Below are positions 1-6,222 of a DNA stretch of 16,259 nt, piece by piece. The notes under the pieces were generated by a model. That model ran no database searches. It had not been told where the DNA came from and saw only the letters and a program-made list of their open reading frames with translations. Within the stretch, counting starts at the first letter, position 1; the number at the start of each line of letters is the position of its first letter. The DNA lies in the NCBI GenBank assembly GCA_016177065.1, contig JACOVZ010000022.1, positions 1 through 16,259 on the forward strand, read 5' to 3'. Origin of the DNA: Candidatus Wildermuthbacteria bacterium. GTDB taxonomy: Bacteria; Patescibacteriota; Minisyncoccia; Minisyncoccales; UBA10102. The position numbers and the translations under genes are program-made.

Positions 1-552
1 AACTGGATGCATATTGATATTATGGACGGAAAGTTCGTGCAAAATGCCTCAGTAAGCTTGTTTGAGCTTGGCGATGCCTATCAGCATTTTAATCTTGAGA
101 TTCATTTGATGGTTGAAAACCCCGTAGGATATTTTGAAGATTGCAAAGCAATCGGGGCAAAACGAGTGGTGTTCCATTATGAAGCCGAACAGGATGTTGG
201 AAAAGCAAAGAAAGAAGCGGAGAGATACGAGATGCAATTGGGCATGGCTTTGAATCCATCAACCGAAGTTCATTCCCTCGCGGATTTCAAGCAGATGCTT
301 GATTTTGCATTGATCATGGGAGTTGATCCTGGGGCTCAGGGAAAGGAGTTTCTTTCTTTGACGGTTGAAAAAGCAAGGGAGGCGAAAGAACTCTGCCCAG
401 ATCTTCTGCTCGGAGCAGACGGAGGCATCGGCGAAGAAAACATCAAAGCAATGTTTTCTGCAGGCATTGATTATGCCGCCGTGGGAAGCAAGATCATGCA
501 CACTGAAGATCCGCTTGCAGCTTTTAGGAAATTTGAGAAAATGGTAGAGTGA
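1..552 (+). CDS. rpe: Ribulose-phosphate 3-epimerase, 5'-truncated by window edge
   Basis: Interconverts ribulose 5-phosphate and xylulose 5-phosphate in the non-oxidative pentose phosphate pathway (cytosolic TIM barrel). The reading frame is open from base 1 (codons for Asn-Trp precede the first visible Met), so the first ATG at 7 is an internal Met; about 30 N-terminal residues lie outside. Visible signatures: MHIDIMDGKF (His-x-Asp, metal ligand and catalytic acid), IHLMVENP (second metal His), and ADGGIG (second catalytic Asp) followed by a GSKIM phosphate-binding segment. The loop normally reading VNPGFGGQ is VDPGAQGKEF here, a divergence near the active site. No Shine-Dalgarno information is available. 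The gene is followed after 3 nt by a membrane-anchored protein, and further on by transketolase, the enzyme that uses its product. The family call is firm; substrate specificity could differ within the hexulose/pentulose epimerases. Confidence 0.92.
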   Translation, partial: NWMHIDIMDGKFVQNASVSLFELGDAYQHFNLEIHLMVENPVGYFEDCKAIGAKRVVFHYEAEQDVGKAKKEAERYEMQLGMALNPSTEVHSLADFKQMLDFALIMGVDPGAQGKEFLSLTVEKAREAKELCPDLLLGADGGIGEENIKAMFSAGIDYAAVGSKIMHTEDPLAAFRKFEKMVE

Positions 553-555
553 ATT

Positions 556-1143
556 ATGAATATACCTCTAAAACTCCATTGGGATTTTGTTGTAGTTATC
601 CTTCTTCTTTTGGTCCTTGGTGGAGGCGGAGTTTTTGCGCTTCGGAGCTCCATTGAGAAATCTCAAGAACAACTTCAACGAGGCAGAAACGTAGAGGAAG
701 TGGTCAATGTCTCCAGTTGGCAAACCTACCGCAACGAGGAGTATGAGTTTGAGGTGGGGTACCCCAAAGAGTTCATAGTTCGAGAGCAAGCCGGTACAAT
801 GAATGAAGATTTTTATCTATTGCGAGTTGACTTTGAGGGAACGAATGGAGATTTTGTTCGTATTCTGGTGCAATCAACAGAAGTTGGCATAGATTTAACA
901 AGATGGTCACTCGATGATTTTGTTGAGTTTTGGGAAAGAGAAGTTATTGGTCATGCGACAGATAAAATTGATCAGAAAACTGTGATTACCGTAAACGGGG
1001 ATGCAGGGGTAAAATTGGCGTATCAAGGATCCGAAGGTTCTAAAAGCTTGGTGGTGATGGCAAGAGAACGATATGCTTATGCTATTTTAGGAGATCCAAC
1101 TATCACCGACCAAATCCTCTCCGCAATCCGGTTTTTGGATTAG
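556..1143 (+). CDS. Membrane-anchored PsbP-like extracytoplasmic protein, function unknown
   Basis: A 195-aa protein with one N-terminal hydrophobic segment (about residues 10-29, VVVILLLLVLGGGGVFAL) after a short charged stretch, so it is probably a signal anchor with the rest outside the membrane. After a linker rich in Gln/Glu (about 33-50), the segment TYRNEEYEFEVGYPKEF (about 57-73) resembles the start of PsbP-like domains that are common in Patescibacteria, and the end (DQILSAIRFLD) resembles how those domains finish. There are no cysteines and no recognisable catalytic motif. It starts 3 nt after the epimerase stop, with no Shine-Dalgarno; a weak TGGTAGAGT -10-like element lies 5 nt before the ATG. 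A role in metabolism is not implied by position alone. The assignment rests on remembered family resemblance and is moderate; existence of the gene is well supported by length, tight packing and the clear topology. Confidence 0.8.
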   Translation: MNIPLKLHWDFVVVILLLLVLGGGGVFALRSSIEKSQEQLQRGRNVEEVVNVSSWQTYRNEEYEFEVGYPKEFIVREQAGTMNEDFYLLRVDFEGTNGDFVRILVQSTEVGIDLTRWSLDDFVEFWEREVIGHATDKIDQKTVITVNGDAGVKLAYQGSEGSKSLVVMARERYAYAILGDPTITDQILSAIRFLD

Positions 1144-1163
1144 CGCTTATCTTCTGGTAGAAT
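1135..1163 (+). promoter_or_regulatory. Candidate extended -10 promoter for the transketolase operon, leaderless
   Basis: TTGGAT (1135-1140), a 17-nt spacer, then TAGAAT (1158-1163) preceded by TG one base upstream (TGG-TAGAAT). Only 8 nt separate the hexamer from the ATG at 1172, so transcription would begin at or next to the start codon. There is no Shine-Dalgarno. The -35 is weak (3/6). Confidence 0.55.
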
Positions 1164-1171
1164 AAAACAAT

Positions 1172-2065
1172 ATGCCAACGCAAAAGCAGTATTCTATTGC
1201 TCAACTGGAGAAGAAAGCAAATGAGATCAGGCAAGACATCATTACAATGCTGCTTGAAGCAAAGTCTGGGCATTCAGCCGGGCCTTTGGGCATGGCAGAC
1301 ATATTCACTGCCCTGTATTTTAAGGTATTAAAGCATGATCCAAAGAATCCTGAATGGGAAGACCGGGATCGCTTGATTCTTTCCAATGGGCATATCTGTC
1401 CGGTCCGCTACGCCGCGATGGCTCATGCCGGATACTTTAAGAAAGAGGAGCTCATGACGCTCCGCAAGTTCGGCTCAAGACTCCAGGGCCATCCCGAAAG
1501 AGCCAGATTGCCTGGCATGGAAACTACGTCAGGCCCCTTGGGTTCCGGCCTTTCGCAGGCTTCGGGAATGGCATACGCAGGAAAATATCTGGATAAGAAA
1601 GATTGGAGAGTGTTTTGCCTCATGTCAGACGGAGAGCAGGAATGCGGCCAGACATGGGAAGCTGCAATGTTTGCGGCAAAGAACCGCCTTGATAATCTTG
1701 TGGCAATCATTGACCGGAACAACATTCAGATAGACGGCTTTACCGAAGATGTTATGCCCCTGGAAGATTTGAAAGCAAAGTATGAAGCATTCAACTGGCA
1801 TGTTTTGGAAATTGACGGGCATAACATGGAAGAAATCATTGATGCCTGCAATCAGGCAAAAGCAATTCACCAGAAGCCAACGCTCATTTTGGCCCATACC
1901 ATTCCTGGCAAGGGAGTGAGTTTCATGGAAAACGACTTTAAGTGGCACGGCACTCCTCCCGGAGTTTCAGATATGCCTGGAGAACCTGCAAAAGACGAAC
2001 AGGCGAAGATTGCGTTAAAAGAATTAAGAACCCTGCAAGGAAAAATCAGCTCAGAGCACGAATGA
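1172..2065 (+). CDS. Transketolase, N-terminal (ThDP-binding) subunit
   Basis: Supplies the thiamine diphosphate/metal-binding half of transketolase, which moves two-carbon ketol units between xylulose 5-phosphate and aldose phosphates. The 297-aa length fits split transketolases. Motifs in order: SGHSAGPLGMADIF (about 32-45), LSNGHICPVRYAA (70-82), GSRLQGHP (101-108), TTSGPLGSGLSQASGMA (118-134), and the ThDP motif beginning MSDGEQECGQTWEA (151-164) and closing with DRNNIQIDG (181-189). The canonical GDG is SDG here. It ends FKWHGTPPG, as expected before the domain break. The stop is 1 nt from the ATG of the C-terminal subunit, so the two are surely co-translated. There is no Shine-Dalgarno; a -10-like element sits 8 nt before the ATG. 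The alternative, a dihydroxyacetone/DXP synthase relative, is less likely given the partner subunit. Confidence 0.95.
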   Translation: MPTQKQYSIAQLEKKANEIRQDIITMLLEAKSGHSAGPLGMADIFTALYFKVLKHDPKNPEWEDRDRLILSNGHICPVRYAAMAHAGYFKKEELMTLRKFGSRLQGHPERARLPGMETTSGPLGSGLSQASGMAYAGKYLDKKDWRVFCLMSDGEQECGQTWEAAMFAAKNRLDNLVAIIDRNNIQIDGFTEDVMPLEDLKAKYEAFNWHVLEIDGHNMEEIIDACNQAKAIHQKPTLILAHTIPGKGVSFMENDFKWHGTPPGVSDMPGEPAKDEQAKIALKELRTLQGKISSEHE

Positions 2066-2066
2066 C

Positions 2067-3056
2067 ATGGTAAATCCTCAAGCCTATCTTTCAGAAAAAC
2101 TTTTTTCTCCTGATATTGAGAAAGTTCCAACCAGAAACGGATACGGGGAGGGTTTGGTTCTATCGGGAGAAAAGAACAAGAACGTGGTGGTGCTGTGCGC
2201 CGATCTTTCAGAATCTACGAGATCTGAATACTTCCAAAAGAAGTTCCCTGAGAGGTTTATTGAAGTCGGGGTGGCTGAGCAGAATATGGCGTCATTGGCT
2301 TCTGGCATGGCCTTGGCCGGAAAGATTCCTTTCATATCTTCTTACGCAACATTTTCTCCAGGAAGAAACAATGAGCAGATACGCACAACCATTGCCATTA
2401 ACAATGTGAATGTGAAAATAGGGGGGGCGCATGCCGGAATATCAGTGGGTCCTGACGGAGCAACGCACCAGGCATTGGAAGATATGGCTTTAATGCGCGT
2501 GATGCCGAATATGCGGGTTATAAGCCCGTGCGATGCTCTGGAAGCCAAAAAGGCGACCATTGCAGCAGCTGAAATTGAGGGGCCCGTGTATTTAAGATTC
2601 GCAAGAGCCGGCACTCCGTTGTTCACTACAGAGAAAACTCCGTTTCATTTCGGGAAAGCAGAAGTGTTCTGGATCGGGAATGACGTTACTATTGTTGCCT
2701 CAGGGCCTTTGGCGTACGAAGCGTTGCTTGCCGTGTCTTTGCTTGAAAAAGAAGGCGTTTCCGCAGAGGTTATCAACAACCATACGGTAAAGCCCTTAGA
2801 CAAGGAAACGATTCTTGCTTCTTTAAGAAAAACCAAAGCTCTTGTGACCGTGGAGGAACACCAAGTTGCCGGCGGCATGGGAAGCTCTGTTCTTGAAATG
2901 CTTGCGCAGAATTTCCAGGTGCCGGCAGAAATGGTGGGAATACAAGACAGATTTGGAGAGTCTGGAACTCCAGAAGAGCTGTTGAATGAATTTAAATTGT
3001 CGCATCCTTTTATTATGGAAGCTGTAAAAAAGGTTCTGCGGCGCAAAAAGACATGA
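2067..3056 (+). CDS. Transketolase, C-terminal subunit
   Basis: Pyrimidine-binding and C-terminal domains of transketolase, completing the active site made with the upstream subunit. The 329-aa protein has EVGVAEQNM (66-74), whose Glu71 should be the conserved residue that activates the thiamine ring; SYATFSPGRNNEQIR; HAGISVGPDGATHQALEDMA, the loop contributing to phosphate and cofactor binding; and, in the C-terminal domain, VEEHQVAGGMGS and DRFGESGTPEELL. It begins 1 nt after the stop of the N-terminal subunit, and its last 4 nt (ATGA) overlap the start of the PfkB kinase, a layout for translational coupling. The split architecture is common in archaea and many bacteria. No frameshift separates the halves: each has a complete end and its own start. 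Confidence 0.95.
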   Translation: MVNPQAYLSEKLFSPDIEKVPTRNGYGEGLVLSGEKNKNVVVLCADLSESTRSEYFQKKFPERFIEVGVAEQNMASLASGMALAGKIPFISSYATFSPGRNNEQIRTTIAINNVNVKIGGAHAGISVGPDGATHQALEDMALMRVMPNMRVISPCDALEAKKATIAAAEIEGPVYLRFARAGTPLFTTEKTPFHFGKAEVFWIGNDVTIVASGPLAYEALLAVSLLEKEGVSAEVINNHTVKPLDKETILASLRKTKALVTVEEHQVAGGMGSSVLEMLAQNFQVPAEMVGIQDRFGESGTPEELLNEFKLSHPFIMEAVKKVLRRKKT

Positions 3057-4036
3057 AACCAAAGTTTGATTTAATTTCAGTTGGAGATACGCAGTACGAC
3101 GTGTTTCTTGAATTGGAAGAAGAAACCAAGGTTCTAAAAGATCCAGAATCCGGTATGGAGTATTTGGGCCTGGTGTTTGCAGAAAAGATCCCGGCAAAAT
3201 CATACAAGGCGGTTCCTGCGGTTGGAAACTCCGCGAATGTGGCGATTGGAGCTTCCAGGCTTGGGTTGAAATCCGCGTTTTATACTCATCTTGGCAAAGA
3301 CTACGTGGGAGAAGAAGAAATGAAAGTGTTCAAACAGGAAAAGGTGAGTTCTGACTACATTGTGTGGGATAAAAAACATGGGAGCAACTTTTCAGCCGTG
3401 CTCAACTACAAAGGAGAGAGAACCATTATTGTGCATCATGAGCCCAGGGATTATGATCTTCCGAATTGCGCCCCTGCTTCCTGGATGTATTTCAGCTCTT
3501 TGGCTCCGGGGCATGAAAAACTGCACACGCAGATCCCTGAATATGTGAAGAAGTACAAGGCGAAGCTTGGATTCAACCCCGGATCTTTCCAGTTGCAGGA
3601 AGGTTTTGACGCATTGCGGTCTGTCCTTGAAACTACAGCCGTGTTTTTCGTAAACAAAGAGGAGGCGAAGACGCTTTTGGGAAACTCAGATGATGTAAAA
3701 GAGCTGCTCAGCAAGCTGAAAGACAAGGGGCCTAAGATTGTCGTCATCACGGACGGCATGAAAGGATCTTACTGCTTTGACGGAACCAGCTTTTATCATT
3801 TGGGTATTTTTCAGGTTCCCCTGGTTGAAATGACCGGGGCCGGAGACGCGTATTCCACAGGCTTCATTTCAGCCATCGCAAAGGGAAAAGACGTGAAAGA
3901 GGCGATGAAATGGGGAGCTGCGAACGCGGCTTCCGTGATTCAGAAGATCGGAGCCAGGGAAGGGCTGTTGCATGAGAAGGAAATGCAGAAATTCCTTGAC
4001 GAGAATCCTAATCCGGAGCTGAAAATGCTGCAATGA
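3053..4036 (+). CDS. PfkB-family (ribokinase-like) carbohydrate kinase
   Basis: ATP-dependent kinase of the ribokinase superfamily, 327 aa. Motif 1 is GNSANVAIGASRLG (about 58-71, the substrate-side Gly/Asn segment); motif 2 is EMTGAGDAYSTGF (259-271) with the anion-hole glycines and catalytic base Asp265. VNKEEAKTLLG (200-210) is the usual inter-motif element. The family includes ribokinase, fructokinase, adenosine kinase and 2-keto-3-deoxygluconate kinase; sequence alone does not decide. Being between transketolase and PGI/PMI makes a sugar or sugar-phosphate substrate likely (ribose or fructose type). An insertion of about 20 residues after the first strand (VLKDPESGMEYLG) is typical of a divergent clade and not of classical ribokinase. 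The gene overlaps its neighbours by 4 nt on both sides (ATGA), so it belongs to the same transcript. Confidence 0.88.
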   Translation: MKPKFDLISVGDTQYDVFLELEEETKVLKDPESGMEYLGLVFAEKIPAKSYKAVPAVGNSANVAIGASRLGLKSAFYTHLGKDYVGEEEMKVFKQEKVSSDYIVWDKKHGSNFSAVLNYKGERTIIVHHEPRDYDLPNCAPASWMYFSSLAPGHEKLHTQIPEYVKKYKAKLGFNPGSFQLQEGFDALRSVLETTAVFFVNKEEAKTLLGNSDDVKELLSKLKDKGPKIVVITDGMKGSYCFDGTSFYHLGIFQVPLVEMTGAGDAYSTGFISAIAKGKDVKEAMKWGAANAASVIQKIGAREGLLHEKEMQKFLDENPNPELKMLQ

Positions 4037-4992
4037 AAGTTTTCATTACGGTCAAAATTCCAGAAAAGGGAATTCACATCTTGAGAGACAGGGGGTATGA
4101 GGTTGAGATCGGATCTCAAAAGAACAATCTTTCCAGGAAGGATCTCATGAGAAAGGCAAAAGGAGCAGACGCCATTCTTTGCCAGCTGGAAGATAAGATC
4201 AATGGAGAAATGCTGGATGCTATAGGCCCCCAGCTCAAGGTTATTTCAAACTACGCTGTCGGATATGACAATATTGATCTGCAGGAAGCTTCAAGGAGGA
4301 ATGTTGCTGTGACGAATACTCCGGGAGTGTTAACGCAAGCTGTTGCAGAGCACGCAGTAGCATTGGTGCTTTCTGTCGCGCGGAGAATCGTTGAAGCAGA
4401 TGAGTTTATACGTTCTGGGAAATATCGGGGATTTGAACCCGATCTTTTAGTTGGCATGGAATTGAAGGGGAAGACCCTCGGCATTGTTGGGCATGGAAGA
4501 ATCGGGTGCAAGGTTGCAGATATTTTTCAGAAGGGATTTGGCATGCGGGTTTTGTACTATGATATTTTCAGAGACATGGAAGCTGAACAGGGTTGCGGCA
4601 TTTCATACGCATCTTTGGAAGATCTGCTGGCAAAGTCAGACGTGGTGAGTCTGCACGTGCCTTTGCTTCCGGAAACAAAGCATCTGATAGGAGAAAGAGA
4701 GCTGAGCATGATGAAGCCCAGTGCGTTTCTCATCAATACAGCCAGAGGCCTTGTTGTTGACGAAAAAGCCTTAGTGAAAATCCTCAAGGAAGGAAAGATT
4801 GCAGGAGCCGCTCTTGACGTGTTTGAGAATGAGCCGAAATTGGCTTCAGGATTGTCAAAGCTTAAAAACGTGGTTCTTACTCCGCATATTGCCTCTGCCA
4901 CCAAAGAAGCCAGGGAAAAAATGGCAGAAGTCGCAGCTTTAAATGTTATTGCCGTTCTTGAGAAAGAGGGAACGGCCTTTCTTGTGAAATAA
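4033..4992 (+). CDS. D-2-hydroxyacid dehydrogenase, glyoxylate/hydroxypyruvate reductase type
   Basis: NAD(P)H-dependent reduction of a 2-keto acid to the D-2-hydroxyacid. The 319-aa protein has a catalytic domain split around a Rossmann fold: SNYAVGYDNID (72-82), then the nucleotide-binding loop GHGRIG (153-158), where most relatives have GLGRIG. The acidic residue at the end of the next strand (YYD, Asp177) favours NADH over NADPH. The catalytic triad is Arg238 (NTARG), Glu267 (FENEP) and His285 (LTPHIAS). Overall it looks like the short glyoxylate reductase/hydroxypyruvate reductase clade, without the ACT domain of SerA-type phosphoglycerate dehydrogenases. Glyoxylate, hydroxypyruvate, phosphoglycerate or pyruvate could be the substrate. 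It overlaps the kinase by 4 nt and precedes PGI/PMI by 1 nt. The family call is secure; the substrate is not. Confidence 0.9.
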   Translation: MKVFITVKIPEKGIHILRDRGYEVEIGSQKNNLSRKDLMRKAKGADAILCQLEDKINGEMLDAIGPQLKVISNYAVGYDNIDLQEASRRNVAVTNTPGVLTQAVAEHAVALVLSVARRIVEADEFIRSGKYRGFEPDLLVGMELKGKTLGIVGHGRIGCKVADIFQKGFGMRVLYYDIFRDMEAEQGCGISYASLEDLLAKSDVVSLHVPLLPETKHLIGERELSMMKPSAFLINTARGLVVDEKALVKILKEGKIAGAALDVFENEPKLASGLSKLKNVVLTPHIASATKEAREKMAEVAALNVIAVLEKEGTAFLVK

Positions 4993-4993
4993 C

Positions 4994-5956
4994 ATGGAAG
5001 AAGCAATACGAAATTTCCCAAAACAGTTTGAGTGGGAGTCAGAGATAGAAAACAAAGCGAACTGGAAAGAGTTCTCAAGTTTTGTTTTGGTTGGAATGGG
5101 AGGCTCGCATCTCGTAGGAGACATATTCCAGGCCTCAGCTCCAGGCTTCAATCTTTCAATGCACCAAGACTACGGCCTTCCTTCATGGCCCCTTGTTGTG
5201 TTGAAAGACACGCTGGTTATTGCAAGTTCGTATTCTGGCAATACCGAAGAAACACTGAGCGCTTTTGAAGAGGCAATTTCAAAACAGATTCCTGTTGCCG
5301 CAATTTCCATTGGCGGCAAGCTCCTGGAAATGGCAAAAAAGCATGGAGTTCCCTATATTCAGCTTCCGGATACGGGCATTCAGCCTCGCATGGCAACAGG
5401 GTTTATGTTCAAGGCGCTGGCGAAAATGACAGGGCGCGAGGATCTGCTGCAGCAATCTTCGGGGCTTGCAAAATTGCATCCTGAAGAGTTTCAGGAAAAA
5501 GGCGCGGCCCTTGCCAAGAAACTCAAAGGGAAAATCCCCGTTGTGTATGCTTCAAACCGGAACTACTGCATTGCCTATATCTGGAAAATCAAATTCAATG
5601 AAACAGGGAAGATTCCCGCTTTCTATAATTTGTTTCCCGAGCTTAACCATAATGAAATGACTGGGTTTGACGCAAAGCCTTCAACGAAAAGCTTGAGCGA
5701 AAAGTTCCATTTCATTTTTCTCCGCGATTCTCAGGATGGGGAGCGCATCCAGAAAAGAATGAACATTTTGGAATCATTGTATGCAGAAAGGGGACTGGAG
5801 GTAGAAACTGTTGATCTTGAGGGATCCTCAAGAATGGAGCGCATCTTTTCTTCCTTGCTTTTGGCTGATTGGATTGCGTATCATATTGCGCAATTGCACG
5901 GCGTAGATCCAGAGCAGGTTCCTATGGTTGAAGAGTTTAAACAGCGTATGGTATGA
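4994..5956 (+). CDS. Bifunctional phosphoglucose/phosphomannose isomerase
   Basis: Isomerises glucose 6-phosphate or mannose 6-phosphate to fructose 6-phosphate, giving entry to glycolysis and sugar-nucleotide synthesis. The 320-aa length matches the short archaeal/bacterial PGI/PMI family, not classical PGI (about 550). Two SIS domains are visible: LVGMGGSHLVGD (32-43) and the phosphate-binding SSYSGNTEET (78-87) in the first; YASNRNYCIAYIWKIKFNE (185-203) and LFPELNHNEMTGF (213-225) in the second, with a Glu (about 203) and His (about 219) at positions expected to be catalytic. The C-terminus, GVDPEQVPMVEEFKQ, is the usual ending and carries the conserved Lys. It is the last enzyme of the metabolic operon, and the end of its coding region (5928-5957) also holds a candidate promoter for the next gene. 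Confidence 0.93.
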   Translation: MEEAIRNFPKQFEWESEIENKANWKEFSSFVLVGMGGSHLVGDIFQASAPGFNLSMHQDYGLPSWPLVVLKDTLVIASSYSGNTEETLSAFEEAISKQIPVAAISIGGKLLEMAKKHGVPYIQLPDTGIQPRMATGFMFKALAKMTGREDLLQQSSGLAKLHPEEFQEKGAALAKKLKGKIPVVYASNRNYCIAYIWKIKFNETGKIPAFYNLFPELNHNEMTGFDAKPSTKSLSEKFHFIFLRDSQDGERIQKRMNILESLYAERGLEVETVDLEGSSRMERIFSSLLLADWIAYHIAQLHGVDPEQVPMVEEFKQRMV

Positions 5957-5957
5957 T
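5928..5957 (+). promoter_or_regulatory. Candidate extended -10 promoter for the NPF-repeat protein, leaderless
   Basis: TTGAAG (5928-5933; 4/6), an 18-nt spacer, then TATGAT (5952-5957) with the extended TG-G upstream. Only 6 nt lie between the hexamer and the ATG at 5964, so the predicted start of transcription falls on or beside the start codon. It lies inside the end of the PGI/PMI gene. Confidence 0.6.
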
Positions 5958-5963
5958 AAAGCT

Positions 5964-6218
5964 ATGAACAATACAAAAATAATGGTATCGGTCGCTGTTG
6001 CCCTTGTCGTAGGGCTGGCGGCAGGATATTTTATCGGCAGCTCCCAGGGAATAAAAAAGGGGATAGCCAAGGAAAAATCTGCGCAAGAAGAGCTTGCCAG
6101 GAAAGCGGCAGAGGATGCGGCAAAAGCTGCGAATCCTTTTGAACAGGCTGCTACCAATCCCTTTGAGAAGGCTCCGGTGAATCCTTACGACAATGTGAAT
6201 GTTAACCCATTCAAGTAA
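5964..6218 (+). CDS. Small single-pass membrane protein with 8-residue NPF repeats
   Basis: An 84-aa protein. I chose ATG 5964 because it removes an overlap with PGI/PMI and places a hydrophobic helix at the N-terminus (about residues 7-26, with glycines at 17, 21 and 25 in a GxxxGxxxG pattern). Next comes a charged, Ala-rich segment likely to be helical (KEKSAQEELARKAAEDAAKAA, split here as residues 36-48 and 49-56). The tail has four motifs NPF, NPF, NPY, NPF beginning at residues 57, 65, 73 and 81, exactly every 8 residues, and ends NPFK. I recall similar NPF-tailed small proteins in other Patescibacteria, none with a known function. The stop is 4 nt before the ATG of the tetracysteine-repeat protein, so the pair is probably co-expressed. 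Topology (tail inside or outside) is uncertain; the few charges before the helix give little help. Confidence 0.8.
   Translation: MNNTKIMVSVAVALVVGLAAGYFIGSSQGIKKGIAKEKSAQEELARKAAEDAAKAANPFEQAATNPFEKAPVNPYDNVNVNPFK
6131..6215 (+). repeat. Four in-frame NPF/NPY octapeptide repeats
   Basis: Codons for Asn-Pro-Phe/Tyr recur every 24 nt four times at the end of the 84-aa protein. The intervening residues differ (EQAAT, EKAPV, DNVNV), so the repeat is kept at protein level and not as identical DNA. Confidence 0.85.
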
Positions 6219-6222
6219 TGCC

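Noticed and set aside
1423..1725. Antisense reading frames over transketolase and many other genes
   Set aside because: They lie opposite strongly conserved coding sequence and their translations show no recognisable family; they are shadows of codon bias.
2060..2070. Transketolase split by a frameshift or sequencing error
   Set aside because: Both halves have complete ends and a proper stop/start junction, and split transketolases are common.
2418..2427. Run of seven G as a phase-variation tract in the transketolase C subunit
   Set aside because: Too short to be convincing, and it simply encodes the conserved Gly-Gly before AHAG.
6199..6222. Upstream ATG for the tetracysteine protein
   Set aside because: It overlaps the 84-aa gene and adds a polar stretch before the signal peptide; 6223 gives a normal signal sequence.
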